The notes under the pieces were generated by a model, which had not been told where the DNA came from, searched no databases, and worked only from the letters and a program-made list of their open reading frames with translations. Below, piece by piece: positions 48,101 to 56,081 of a stretch of 64,000 nt of DNA (within the stretch, counting starts at the first letter, position 1; the number at the start of each line of letters is the position of its first letter). Location of the stretch: positions 124,001 through 188,000 of the forward strand of contig JAQJVL010000059.1 in NCBI GenBank assembly GCA_035578905.1. The letters are read 5' to 3'. The stretch is from Stictocephala bisonia. Its lineage: Eukaryota > Arthropoda > Insecta > Hemiptera > Membracidae. The translations under genes and the position numbers were made by a program.

Positions 48101-51100
48101 GTTGCTGCACGCACATTTGTAGGAAACTAGTGGAAAACCGTCCCCCCTCCACGCACTCCGGACGTGACATCTTGGACAGGTACTGCTTTCCTGCAGTTAT
48201 GTGTCACATTTCTTGATTTTGGTCGCCCATTAACTGAGCGAAGATTACCTTAATTGAGCGAAAGCCCTCGAAGGGCCCAAAAACGTGCCTTAACTAAGCG
48301 AAGTCCAGTCCAGGTATATGCGAGTTGTCGGGACAAGGAATGTTCTTGTTTATGTAGCATCATATCCCACCCGCATACCAGAGGCGGTCAACCACCTGGC
48401 TCCGGCACGCGCTACCCCGTGGTATGTAGTGCGAGTTCTCAGTGTGCATATTTTGGAATTCCCAAAATCAACCCCCACCCGTTTACTTGTTGTTTTTGGG
48501 GGTTAGTTGTGACACAGCGTTGGCGGTAAGCACATCTACCCCTAGTGTAAGCGGCTTAGATATTTTATACAGTATTGTGTTTTTTCGTGGCATTAGTATT
48601 ATAAGTCAGTAGTGAATGCATGTACAGTTAGTTATACGAGTTTTTAAACAATGTCGTCGATTGAACAAATTAAAAGTGAACGAGGAAGATATTTAGTATT
48701 AAAAGACGGGTTTAAATACAGATTTCAAAGAAAACTTGTTTCGACAGAAGAAGAAAATTGGCGGTGTACAGTAAATTCGTGCAAGGGAACTATTTTCCCA
48801 TTTGAAGACGGAAAATTATTATCGAGGCATGGAAACGACCATAATCACGAACCAAATTCAGAACACCTGATTATGCGACAAAAGATTAACAATGGAGTCA
48901 AGAGGAGGGCTGTTGAAAATATCGACGAGCGACCAGCCAAGATTGTTCATAAAGAGTTGTTAAGCTATGGAAAAACTACATTGGACACATTGACACGCCT
49001 GGACATCAGATTGATCTCAAAAACGATATCACGGGAAAGGAACCTGGCACTTCCGAAGTTGCCTAAGTCATCTTCAGAGGTATTTGTTTGTTCTTTTATT
49101 CTGGTGACTTTAGTTCCCAGTTTTCAATCGTACTTTGTCCTATCTCTATCCACGTTTTACTTTTCATGTGTCTATTACTATATATAATCTTCGGAGGACG
49201 AAGATGAATTTCGTTAATGAATTTTTCCGTTCAAACATAGTAAAAGAAAAATAATAAAAATTAAATAATATTCATGAACAGTAAGCAACATAAGAACTCC
49301 CACAGCGTAGGTTTTGTACAAATGACCGACATCAACAACAAATAACTTAGAGAGGGGGAAGGACAGGCTGTGATAAATCCGCTGAATGTGACTGCCTCCA
49401 TTTGATAGCATGTAGAGCGGTTTTACAGCGGTTTCACAGCCACAAAACTTTTGAACTGGTTGTGAATAATTGCCACTGCTTCTGCTCTACAAGCCCATCT
49501 GGTTTCAAACAATGTCTTCAGTGTTTTCAGCTTCACGTCAGTAATTTTTACTGTTTTCAAACACTGCATGATGCTTTGAGCTTCCTTCAATAAAACTATG
49601 TATGATTTGAATAGCGCCAAAGAAGTCGTAAACAATGAGGTTTTCTTTGTGGTTTGTGCACGTATTAACAAGTGCCAGGTTTAAACAGTGGTCATAGCAG
49701 TGTAGATACAGTATATTTTGATTTACTTGTTTACACCTGGCTTGAACACCAGTGAATTCTACTGCCATATTGGATGCTCCATCAAAACAAACAGACACAA
49801 CTTTTTCCCATAATATGCCCATTTTTGATAGAAGGGTTTCAAAAGCTTTGAAAATAGTTTCTGCATCTGTTTTTTTTTTTTTCAAGGTTTTCAATTTGTA
49901 TAAATCTTTCAAGGGGCAATGTATAATTTACAGGTATGTATCTGAAAACAATCGCAAGCTGCTCAGTGTGCCTAACGTCAGAAGTTTCAACTGCGATTAT
50001 TGAGAACAGTTTCCCTCTCAACTCTTCACTTATTTTCCTCAATATAATACTCCACAGATTATTCAAAATATAATTTTGGATACGATTTCTTAAATATGTG
50101 CCATTTTTATAAGAGCTTTCAAGACAAGATTTGAAGAAAGGATCATATTTCTGAAACAACTTAACGATTTCTAAAAACATACCTTTTCCTAAACTCTCTT
50201 CTGATTCATCATAACTACGAAGTGGTTTTCCACCCTTAGCTAAAGCTCTTACAATATCGACAAGCCTGGCCATGTACTGATGGTTTTTAGTTAGGACAAT
50301 ATGACAAATGGCTTATTGGGGCAAAAGCCCCTATACAAATAAAATTAAAATGTTGCTGTTAAATATTTAATTTATAGCATTTAATCATTTATAGTTTTGT
50401 AAAACTCATTATCATATAGATTAATCAGGTATTATTGTTGTGTTAAATCTTCTCTGTACAGTTTATTTTTTGTGTGAGGATTGTTTTTTCTTTGTTTTGG
50501 ACGACTGTATTTTCAATAAACAATTTTAACTCCGTCTGGGGATTTTACTCTACTAAATGAAAAGTTTCCCATGTGTATTCACTGGTTTGTTCAGGTAAAC
50601 ACCAGGTTCTTGAAGGTTTGGCCTTGTACCTTGTTAATTAAACTACTGTATAAAACATGAACAGCTGGAATATTTAATTTGTTTTACTAACAGCTGGACT
50701 TTAAAATCAAAACAAAAGTTAGAAATCCTCTTCACATAAGATTAACATAGGAATTTTTAAGGCCAATAGAGTGGAGCCCTAAAGGCGAATTGCAAAACTT
50801 TTATTTTTCCCGCCATCTCCAATATCAGAGCTTTAAAATGAGCTATTTCCAAAGGCCGTAGGTGGAGTGTAGCGCTTGGAATTTTGACCCAACTGCAAAA
50901 TTAAAAATATAGATTTTGTTGAGAATTAATTAAATAAAAATCATAATCCATTTATATATATTTTTACCATCTTATTTTCTGGAGGGAAGAATACAATAAT
51001 AAATTTTGAAGTATTATTGTTATAAAAGTGACTATCACTATTAAATATGATTTTATTCAGAATAAAGTTATACAAAATAAAACCAATCTTCACGTTAATA

Positions 51101-54100
51101 CTGTCCTATTTTCTGGAGCGAAGAAAAAAATATTGAATTAACTATTTCAATTTGTTTGAACTTCATTTTTATGATCAAACTAATATTGGAAATCAAGCGA
51201 GAATGAGAAACTATTCATTTTTCATTTTTTGTAGACTCAACTTCCTTGATGGTAGCGTTCTGTCTTGACTTGTTCGATTCAGTGTGTGGCCACCAACAAA
51301 CGAGAAGAGACTTTCTGTCAGTCTCGTCGCTTTCTGTTCTGCCCCTGTTCGCAAGTCATTGTGCAGCTAGCCTAAGAGGAGCAGCTCGTATCGCCCGACG
51401 GGAACCAAACTTGGCTGAATCTGCCCAAAACCGACGAGCACAGACCACAGTGCTGCTAGTAGGAAAACATAAGCTTTTATGGCATGACTTGAGCGCTCCT
51501 TCGGAAATCTTCACAGGTGCCGTGGCACCTATGGCACCCTCTGTGTGCACGCCTATGCCAATAATATCATTTTCGAGCTATCTTATTAATCAAAAACAAT
51601 ATTGTTATCGTTATTGGGTTTAAACAAAATATTAATTGCTATTTACCACAATTTATAAACCAAACCACTTGTACGTATAAAGTCTAAAATTAATTTTGGA
51701 ATCTTTATACTCATTTATATTCATATTTAAATAACTGAATTTTATTCAACATAGAACCTACCATAAACATTTTTATTTTGATAAACAACATGTTTAGGGT
51801 ACTCTATTGAATAAAATTAAGTTATTATTGAGTAGTATTTAAAATATAATAATTATTTATTATTTTAATTTATCAGTTATCAGTCTCAAATATGGAATTG
51901 GTCTTGTTGCCAAATCTCAGAGTACAAACCTGCAGTCTGAATATTACATTGCTGCCAAGATCGGATGTCAAAGACACTACAAGCTAAATCGTTTGTCACG
52001 CTTGCATGTCACATTAGACCCTACTTATTAAATACTATTCATAAACAGACAACATAATAGGCTGATTCAGTTATTACTACCATACCACCAAAGTAAAAAT
52101 CGGTTGAAGACAATCAAAAGAAGTTATTGCCCTTTTGAAATTTGTTTTGACTGAAAGTTGTTTGTAAATTTTGCAGACTTTTATGTGAAATTTTTGGGGA
52201 GGCAAAATACCATGCTATACATTTTTGGGGTGGCAGTTGCCCAAATGATGCCTATGACTACAACAAATAGGACAAAAAACCTAACAGCCCAAGGTAACAA
52301 TGCAAGCCCCTCTTTAACGTCAGAAATTAGACAAACCTGCAACAAAAAACTGGAAAACACATTAACTACAACCAGAACAAGCCCAAGCCACTCTCTGACA
52401 TTAGGAATCAGACATACTTGCAACCAAAAACTGGAAAACATATTAACTACAACCTGGACAAGCCAAAGCCACTCTCTGATATCAGGAATCAGACAAAAAT
52501 ACGGTTTATTGTAAGAAAGGGCCTAGTGGCCCTAAATTCACCCTTTTGTGAATATTTCATATGTTTACAAATAAAAACTATTATTATTATTATTATTAAA
52601 CCTGCAACCAAAAACTGAAGATATTCTGACTGTACCCCCAACAAATCAGAGTCACTCTTTCACATCTAAATTCACAAAAACCATTGACAAGAAACTAATT
52701 GACGTCATGACAGGCTCTCAAAGTATCAACACATCTGGTCGAGAGGACAGCGTAACCATTCATGGTGCAAATCACACATATCTTCCAACCAAGAACACAA
52801 GAGGAAACTTATACAGTGTTTCTTTTCAAGTTACTAAATTAAAAATGAACTTGAACAAGTCTCCACCAATTAATGCAAAAATAAGGCTAGCAGATGAAAA
52901 ATATGAAGATTTCTTTTCAAAACATACAGACTTCTATAAAAAGCTCTTTAGAATAGACTATACCTCCATTAGAGCTGACCCACCATTGGTCGACAATATT
53001 TCTGCAACTGCTCTCTTGTCTCAAGATCTCTCAACACAACAGACTCACAGGAGCTTTTATAAATGAACTATATTTAATAAAAGATTAGAACTTACTTATA
53101 CGGTTGACTCCAAGCGAAAGCAGTCGGAGAGAAGTAGGGCCGTTGAGGGATGAATTGGGAACCGCTGTAAAACTATTGCGCTCCAATTTCAGCTCCTACA
53201 ATAATGATGAATGTTGATAAAGATTTTTAATTTGAAATAAAAGTGTAATTTCATAACAATATATAAACAATTTAACCATAGAAAGATAACAAGGAAATTA
53301 CAGTATGATTTCTTAAGATTATCAACTTGAATTTTATAAATATAATTTCCTTAAATTATTTGTACAAATATTCATAATCATACCTTTGGATTTGATTATG
53401 ATAGCCCCCCACAAACTTCTTACGACTATAAGTGTGTAAGATTTTGATTGTTGACTATGAGTTACTATCACTAAAAAATGTACAGACTAACAGTTGATCT
53501 AATTTATCTGAGTCACCTTGACTTAGTCAAATTGGTAAATTTCTTGGAAGTTTCCAACGCTTCAAGTTTTTTTAAACTAACACAACATTTCAAAAACTTA
53601 TCGTCTGAACACAACCTACAGGTATGAAATCTTATCGTCTTCAGGTGCTACTTACTATGTTATCCTATATATAAAACTATTTTATTATATTCTGAGCTTG
53701 ATCACTGTAGACCACTGTTTATCAGGTTAGGAGTGTTGACTGAATATAATGTTTGTATTTACCAGTGTTTATTACCTGTTAAGGAAAATCTACACTCTTA
53801 TATATTAACTAGTAATGTGCATGGCTATGAAACTAGATATAACAATAAATTGTTTTTCCTAGATGTAGATTAAATAAGGTTGCCAAATATTTTTCACTTG
53901 CAGGTATGAAACTGTTCAATGCCTTGCCTCATACTGTCAGATGTCTGAACAAGGCTAGATTTGATAGACTTATTAAGATATGGCTACTTGCAAATCCTTT
54001 TAATAGTATTAGTGTTGTTCACATGCTACTGCTGGAGGCTCACTGGTGTGCATTCAATGGGAAATGTCAACTGTCTTTGAAGTTACATAAATGTCAATGT

Positions 54101-56081
54101 TGGTCACATGTTACTGCGGAGGCTCAATAGTGTGCATTTAATAGGAAATATTTGCAGTCTTTGAAGTTATATAAATTATAGTGTTGGTCATATGCTACTG
54201 TTGGTGGTTCACTGGAGTGCATTAAATGGGAAATGTCAGCTGTCTTTTAAGTTACATAAATGTTAGTGCTGGTCACGTGGTACTGCTGGAGGCTTAATGG
54301 TCTGCATTCAATGGGAAATGTCTGCAATTTTTGAAGTAACTTAAATATTTGTATTGTTCACATGCTACTGCTGAAGGCTTAATGGTGTGCATTCAATGGG
54401 AAATGTCAGCTGTCTTTGAAGTTACATAAATGTCAGTGTTGGTCATATGCTACAGCTGGAGGCTCACTTGGGTGCATTCAATGGTAAATGTCAGCAGTCT
54501 TTGAGCCTTTGTAGTTACATAAATGTTTGTGTTGATCATATGCTACTGTTGGGGCAAAATTGGTGAACAATTAGGTTATTTTTGCTTTGTGTTATAAAAT
54601 TTAAATTATTTCAGCCTGAAGATTTACTGCTTACTCTAAGATTGTGACACCCCTTGAGAAGGCCTTCCTCAACAGCTTTAATCATGTTTCCAGAAAGATC
54701 CAGCAGTTTAAGTTGGCCTAGGCCATGCAACTCGTTGCTGCTGAAAATCGGGTTGAGACTGTCTCCTAGCAGGTTGTCTGCTAGACGCAAGACTTCTAGC
54801 GTATCCTGGAGTCCTGCCAGTAGGCGGTCTGCCAAGCGTCGCAAAGAGTTTCCTGAGAAGTCCAGCACTTGTAATGGCATACCTAGACAACAATCAATAT
54901 ATAGCTAAACCATCATGAACATAAAACCAATCAAAGGATGAAACTATAAGCTCATTTTAGATTGAGCCCTAATTGTTTTTCCAGTGAAGGTAATTCAAAA
55001 TATGTTAAAATAAATAATTATAAAATGTTAGTTAAATTCTTTAAAGAAAAATTACAAACATAATATTAAAATTTCAATATTCTTTGGTGTTTCAGGTAGA
55101 AAACTTAATTCTAGATCTGATATCCAAGACATGTACCTGCATATTTGAACACAAATTTAATCGAAATTAGCATTAAATTCAGATTGGCGTGTAAATCAAA
55201 TGCAAAACCTTTAACTTCAATCTATTGTTACAAATTCGTTTCTGTACTACAAAATATAAATTTTAATATGTTCTATGTTCTGAAATAGTAAAGAAAAGGA
55301 TTTATAAAAGACATTATCATCATATCATATACTTCCTTTAGATTGCATAAAGGATCTAAAGAACTGTTTATGCATCATCCGTTGCATAAACAGACATTTA
55401 CATAATAAAAGTAAAATTATGTAGATGTTGTGAGCAATTTATGACGTGCTTGGAATATCAAAAATTAACAAATGTTTAGTGGATTATGTGGAGGCCAATC
55501 ACTGACTGAAGTAACACTATACTTGTAATAGTTTATATAATTAGTATCCCGGCTTGACTTCAGAACGTTCTACAGCAAATACTGGAACCGATGGTGTAAT
55601 AATGCAAGCCAACCATAAACAGCAACACCTTTACATCTTGCATTGTTGCCATGTTTCAGTTCTTTAAATAAACCTGATTTTATAACCTACTGGTTTTAAA
55701 TTTGGTTTTTTTTTTGTGAGTAAATATCAAAAGCAGTACTCTTGGCAACACCGCACATCAGCGCTACACTAAAATGACATTAAGCGTGCTTGAGTCAAGT
55801 CGAGACATTCATTAAATCAAGTATAATTACATTACTTACCAGATTGAGCAAACGCTTGTGTAGGGAGATTTTGGTGCCCAACCCATCTTTGGGAGAAGGA
55901 GACGATAGGAGCATGGTGTGATAGGGTTGGAAAATCCCCAGGAAAGACCACACGATCACAATCTAGGGCAAGGTTTCCATCTTGAAGCTCAAGGCAGCGG
56001 CAAGGGTATCGCAGTTCTTGGTGGATGCGAGCACACCCATCTCCACTGACGTACACAGCAAACAAGAGAATTGAGAGGCAT
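27677..56081 (-). CDS. LRR single-pass transmembrane protein, eight-exon gene (joined)
   Basis: Join on the minus strand: 56081-55840, 54882-54635, 53195-53096, 43861-43691, 42527-42409, 39587-39441, 36267-36028, 30400-27677. All junctions are GT-AG and phases agree, giving about 1,330 residues. Layout: hydrophobic leader (LSILLFAVYVSG), Cys cap (CARIHQELRYPCRCLELQ, then LDCDRVVF), a long array of LRRs from LQVLDFSGNSL onward, an LRRCT-like cap (NPILCDCGVRAL to DDLSCD), a Thr/Pro-rich stalk, a transmembrane helix (IISIVGGVVVFILVLIIIIC) and a ~93-residue cytoplasmic tail. Length and layout resemble Drosophila Haf (hattifattener) and relatives of chaoptin, which act in neuronal adhesion and targeting; orthology is inference. 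Large introns are packed with transposons yet every exon is open. Confidence 0.92.
30401..32319. other. intron sequence, nothing recognised
   Basis: AT-rich intron between the terminal exon and the LINE insertion. No coding similarity; short minus frames at 30939-31260 look random. Confidence 0.4.
32320..35680 (-). mobile_element. 5'-truncated LINE with RNase H (Jockey/LOA/I-type), nearly intact
   Basis: On the minus strand: endonuclease C-terminal half (VVGRDSNSHNEVWGSSNTNE, then SLSDHRHICF; 35640-35330), RT (DFRPISLMSFLLKILERLVD, then GCPQGGVLSPLLWSLV and AYADDVCILG at about 34060-34030), thumb, RNase H (YTDGSLTEGGAGAGVYGRGA, QAEVMAIM, SDSQAAIKAI, GNERADALCRRGA; about 33250-32850) and a C-terminal zinc-knuckle-like CRLCEEDEESSIHIFCHC. 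The 3' end has four TAGAT-type repeats on the plus strand (32324-32343). Only a few frameshifts or stops (near 34310, 34630 and 34800) break it, so insertion is recent. It begins in mid-endonuclease, a normal 5' truncation. GC content is clearly higher than the surrounding intron. Confidence 0.93.
36028..36267 (-). CDS. LRR gene, 240-bp exon
   Basis: Acceptor GATTGACAG, donor CAG|GTAAAT; 80 codons, phase 0 at both ends. Encodes VEDDAFEGLDSLETLSLQDN, LTVLRLDFNRVAAIS and VIHLGLSRNVVRELPNDAFQ. The next intron (5.6 kb) contains a LINE in the same orientation as the gene. Confidence 0.94.
36402..36470. mobile_element. hAT-like terminal sequence (one end only)
   Basis: Starts CAGTGGTGAGATC, then a long G run and the palindrome GGGGGCAGTTGCCCCC. 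CAGTGG-type starts and a GGCAGTTGCCC palindrome are also seen at the ends of the hAT-like element at 46113-52256. No matching opposite end was found in the window. Confidence 0.4.
36850..37250. other. intron sequence, nothing recognised
   Basis: AT-rich, with a GC-richer start (GGTTGGGTGGGTGCGCTCGA at 36857). No coding or repeat assignment. Confidence 0.35.
37251..37345 (+). repeat. repeat with hammerhead-like hairpin (copy 2), left part
   Basis: GATACCACTGAGGATGCC at 37268, followed by ACATCACAGTATGGACAAAA, then TAATGTAGATAGCACCTT. This copy keeps CTGAGGA, matching the hammerhead CTGANGA box, but GAAAC is mutated to AAAAC. Homologous to 41248-41325. The right part of the repeat (TTGTCACCGGAAACTATAGA) is found at 38459, on the other side of a LINE. 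Confidence 0.6.
37346..38457 (-). mobile_element. 5'-truncated LINE inserted into the hairpin repeat
   Basis: Minus strand begins at [20 protein letters not shown], then AVMFADDCSLRIARAG (intact FADD), WFTDNMLKLNSDKTHCVHF, VKFLGLFVDSDLSWASHVD and, after a frameshift near 37880, FRGSGVLTLAGLVGYEAC and ATRGRNDLSV...LYNKLP-like C-terminus (reads IYNKLPRDLRDV). Comparison with the uninterrupted repeat at 41.2-41.35 kb shows the insertion site between TAGATAGCACC and TTGTCACC. One frameshift and few stops suggest a fairly recent copy. Confidence 0.88.
38458..39440. other. intron sequence with TG/TA microsatellite
   Basis: Contains the right half of the hairpin repeat at its start and a (TG)n(TA)n tract at 39072-39136. 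No coding similarity. Confidence 0.5.
39441..39587 (-). CDS. LRR gene, 147-bp exon
   Basis: Acceptor CATTTCTTTTCAG, donor ACA|GTAAGC; 49 codons, phase 0 at both ends. Encodes KLENTNLVSVTSLESLDLS and LRKLRHLDLSVNTLRT, two LRRs. Confidence 0.93.
39588..41205. other. intron sequence with paired small palindromes
   Basis: AT-rich. At 40635-40695 two near-identical palindromes (ACCTCAAATTGAGGCA and ACCTCAATTTGAGGCA) lie about 40 bases apart. No gene recognised. Confidence 0.45.
41206..41354 (+). repeat. 149-bp inverted-repeat element with hammerhead-like hairpin (copy 3)
   Basis: 35-base imperfect inverted repeats (GTGTCATAACTAGAATCTAT at 41206, with the reverse complement ending at 41354) enclose GATACCATTGAGGATGCC, ACATCACAGCATGGG and CGAAACGTCTCGTTATA. 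It serves as the empty site for the 37.3-38.5 kb LINE insertion. Possibly a terminal fragment of a Penelope-like element, given the motif and the GIY-YIG remnant elsewhere in the window; unproven. Confidence 0.6.
41355..42408. other. intron sequence, nothing recognised
   Basis: AT-rich with an (ATT)n tract near 41664-41690. No coding similarity. Confidence 0.4.
42409..42527 (-). CDS. LRR gene, 119-bp exon
   Basis: Acceptor TTGTTTACAG, donor GAG|GTCAGT. Encodes ENVDTLDLSGNFLTELP and LRHLNLSSNLIE. Enters in phase 1 and leaves in phase 0. The frame is open throughout and the L-x-x-L-x-L-x-x-N-x-L spacing is regular. Confidence 0.92.
42528..43157. other. intron sequence, nothing recognised
   Basis: AT-rich intron. 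A short palindrome around the phrase GGTTCAGGGTACCCTAAAAT and CCCTGAACC lies at 43075-43110. No gene. Confidence 0.4.
43158..43608 (+). mobile_element. tRNA-derived SINE, copy 2
   Basis: Plus-strand copy of the family at 22038-22475. A-box-like TGGCGCAGTGCTCTAAC at 43172 and B-box-like AGGTTCCATGCTC at about 43230 suggest an internal RNA polymerase III promoter. The body contains CAGTTAGCTGAAAATCAGAC and a GAGTGTAGATGAACG-type region in reverse complement; the tail is AGAGATGAATAATGAATAAA. The two copies are similar along the whole length with scattered differences, so the family is moderately old. Confidence 0.82.
43691..43861 (-). CDS. LRR gene, 171-bp exon
   Basis: Acceptor TTTTTCAG, then GTGTTATACC; donor G|GTAATA. 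Phase 1 to phase 1. Encodes IPEGAFKAQQNLEKIDLFGN and LQTLKLGHNQLRKLNSDVF, two and a half LRRs. The upstream intron is over 9 kb and holds the nested LINE/hAT insertions. Confidence 0.93.
44067..44140. repeat. 25-bp triplet repeat
   Basis: ACCAAAACAATACTGCATGG plus CGCTT occurs three times in a row with no mismatch until the last base. Very young local duplication. Confidence 0.97.
44674..45139. repeat. four dispersed 22-base hairpins (TGTCGGGCC...CCCGACA)
   Basis: Near-identical palindromes at 44674-44694, 44717-44739, 45058-45079 and 45118-45139: TGTCRGGCC, a few bases, then CCCGACA. They come in two pairs, about 45 and 60 bases apart within each pair. They lie just upstream of the LINE ORF1 at 45278, so they may belong to its 5' untranslated region. 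Confidence 0.8.
45278..46112 (+). pseudogene. LINE ORF1-like coiled-coil protein, 5' part
   Basis: ATG at 45278 starts MAANVLKEAEENDTNL and DLETFLTLAAKAGNALLTEN, then a long heptad-rich coiled coil (LKQDIQILQEHVEMLKELEK). A single frameshift near 45535 moves the reading to the frame that continues IVEASSKEKDEIIKGLINKN and ends DISFKDELST-stop at 46083. The frame stays open after that stop to 46112, where a hAT-like element is inserted, and resumes in the same frame at 52265. The function in LINEs would be RNA binding and multimerisation. ORF1 assignment is inferred from the coiled coil and context. Confidence 0.6.
48651..49187 (+). CDS. FLYWCH-type zinc-finger ORF, probably MULE-derived
   Basis: ATG at 48651 opens 178 codons without a stop. 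Residues ~20-72 fit a FLYWCH finger: GFKYRFQRKL, ENWRCTVNSCKGTIF, and HGNDHNHEPN provide the W-x-C-x5-C and H-x-H ligands. The following RRAVENIDERPAKIVHKEL and a Leu-rich stretch resemble the N-terminal part of Mutator-like transposases in insects, but no DDE core follows. A splice-donor-like CAGAG|GTATTT lies at 49079, and an acidic SSEDEDEF-stop frame occurs ~110 bases later, so the true 3' end may differ. Its intactness contrasts with the broken hAT transposase beside it. Could be a recent insertion or a captured sequence; function unknown. Confidence 0.55.
   Translation: MSSIEQIKSERGRYLVLKDGFKYRFQRKLVSTEEENWRCTVNSCKGTIFPFEDGKLLSRHGNDHNHEPNSEHLIMRQKINNGVKRRAVENIDERPAKIVHKELLSYGKTTLDTLTRLDIRLISKTISRERNLALPKLPKSSSEVFVCSFILVTLVPSFQSYFVLSLSTFYFSCVYYYI
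49395..50325 (-). pseudogene. hAT transposase core remnant
   Basis: From high to low coordinate on the minus strand: KNHQYMARLVDIVRALAKGG, RNRIQNYILNNLW, KLFSIIAVETSDVRHTEQLA (catalytic-domain start with the D-x-S/T-D region: here VETSDVRHTEQL), then in the next frame VVSVCFDGASNMAVEFTGVQ, LHCYDHCLNLALVN (C-x-x-H motif) and LKTLFETRWACRAEAV. This is the ZMYM/ZBED5-like hAT type with the second catalytic Asp in FDGASNM. Both the N-terminal finger and the C-terminal dimerisation domain are missing, and two frameshifts are visible. Confidence 0.85.
52265..53066 (+). pseudogene. LINE ORF1-like protein, 3' part with 29-residue repeats
   Basis: Continues the frame interrupted at 46112. It contains about three tandem ~29-residue repeats (TCNKKLENTLTTTRTSPSH, TCNQKLENILTTTWTSQSH, then a diverged one after a small insertion). 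It ends with NTRGNLYSVSFQVTKLKMNL and KHTDFYKKLFRIDY, then a stop at 53066. The last part is open for 119 codons from 52707. No nucleic-acid-binding motif recognised. It ends only 30 bases before an LRR exon. Confidence 0.55.
52499..52598 (+). mobile_element. ~100-bp LINE 3' end inside the ORF1 repeats
   Basis: The repeat phrase AGACAAACCTGCAACCAAAA is broken after AGACAAA by a foreign segment containing GGGCCTAGTGGCCCT (palindrome) and ending in an ATAAAAACTATTATTATTATT tract. The interrupted phrase then resumes. A short insert ending in a trinucleotide tail fits a heavily 5'-truncated LINE copy. Confidence 0.7.
53096..53195 (-). CDS. LRR gene, 100-bp exon
   Basis: Bounded by acceptor TTATTGTAG and donor A|GTAAGT. 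Encodes ELKLERNSFTAVPNSSL and LRLLSLGVNRI, completing one LRR and starting the next (phase 0 to phase 1). Only 30 bases separate it from the end of a LINE open frame at 53066, so the intron is occupied by repeats right up to the splice site. Confidence 0.9.
53480..54010 (+). pseudogene. LINE ORF2 C-terminal remnant
   Basis: Plus-strand translation in two frames gives SNVHGYETRYNNKLFFLDVD and MKLFNALPHTVRCLNKARFD, followed by IKIWLLANPFNSI. This is the usual end of LINE ORF2 (T-R-x-x, a KLFN-x-LP motif and a final F...L-x-x-WL). The frame is open for 74 codons from 53906. It is directly followed by an 85-bp tandem array. Confidence 0.75.
54017..54560. repeat. ~85-bp tandem repeat, six to seven copies
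   Basis: Units contain CATGCTACTGCTGGAGGCTC, ACTGGTGTGCATTCAATGGG and AAATGTCAGCTGTCTTTGAA, then TTACATAAATGT. The CACATGCTACTG phrase recurs near 54019, 54105, 54190, 54275, 54360, 54446 and 54538. It starts within the last codons of the LINE C-terminus, so it probably grew from that element's 3' region. It ends about 75 bases from an LRR exon. Confidence 0.92.
54635..54882 (-). CDS. LRR gene, exon with first LRRs
   Basis: Acceptor TTGTTGTCTAG, then GTATGCC; joins to give SGMPLQVLDFSGNSLRRL. Three to four LRRs (LEVLRLADNLL, LKLLDLSGNMIKAV). Ends CHNLR at a GTAAGC donor, phase 0. It sits 75 bases from the end of an 85-bp minisatellite that occupies the next intron. Confidence 0.93.
54883..55839. 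other. intron sequence, nothing recognised
   Basis: AT-rich intron of the LRR gene. Small inverted phrase GCATAAAGGATC / GTTGCATAAAC near 55345-55390. No gene. Confidence 0.4.
55840..56081 (-). CDS. LRR gene, exon with leader and N-terminal Cys cap
   Basis: The acceptor TTTTTATTACAG ends at 56082. The reading frame uses the first base as the third position of a split codon, then CLSILLFAVYVSGDGC and HQELRYPCRCLEL. It ends at a GTAAGT donor after TCT G (phase 1). No in-frame Met is present. The ATG at 56081-56079 is one base out of frame. An alternative upstream exon ending at 56215 (CAAAGAG|GTATAT) would join in frame but also has no in-frame Met before a stop. Confidence 0.85.

Larger units (their letters stand above)
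46318..51557 (-). mobile_element. inner hAT transposon with 8-bp target duplication
   Basis: Inverted ends CATAGGTGTGCAACAGAG and CATAGGCGTGCACACAGAG, with a GAGGGTGCCA block shared just inside both. The flanks TCAATAAT (46310-46317) and CCAATAAT (51558-51565) match at 7 of 8. It carries a minus-strand hAT transposase remnant (49395-50325) and a separate plus-strand FLYWCH frame (48651-49187), so extra sequence has been acquired or inserted. Regions 46360-48640 and 50330-51500 show no domain I recognise. Confidence 0.78.
46113..52256. mobile_element. outer hAT-like element (non-autonomous), with 8-bp target duplication
   Basis: Ends read CAGTGGTGTC and, reverse-complemented, CATAGGCATC (7 of 10 match), each followed inward by a GGGTGGCA-type stretch. 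The flanks ACTAAAAC (46105-46112) and ACTACAAC (52257-52264) match at 7 of 8, as expected for an old hAT target duplication. Without the inner element at 46318-51557 it would be about 0.9 kb with no transposase. Excision restores the LINE ORF1 reading frame. Confidence 0.68.

Noticed and set aside
47589..48529. Several 60-90-codon frames on both strands inside the inner hAT
   Set aside because: Overlapping in several frames, no domain recognised; probably non-coding transposon interior.
56079..56081. ATG at the acceptor as the true start of the LRR protein
   Set aside because: It reads out of frame with the leader and Cys cap; kept only as a finding about a possible one-base discrepancy.
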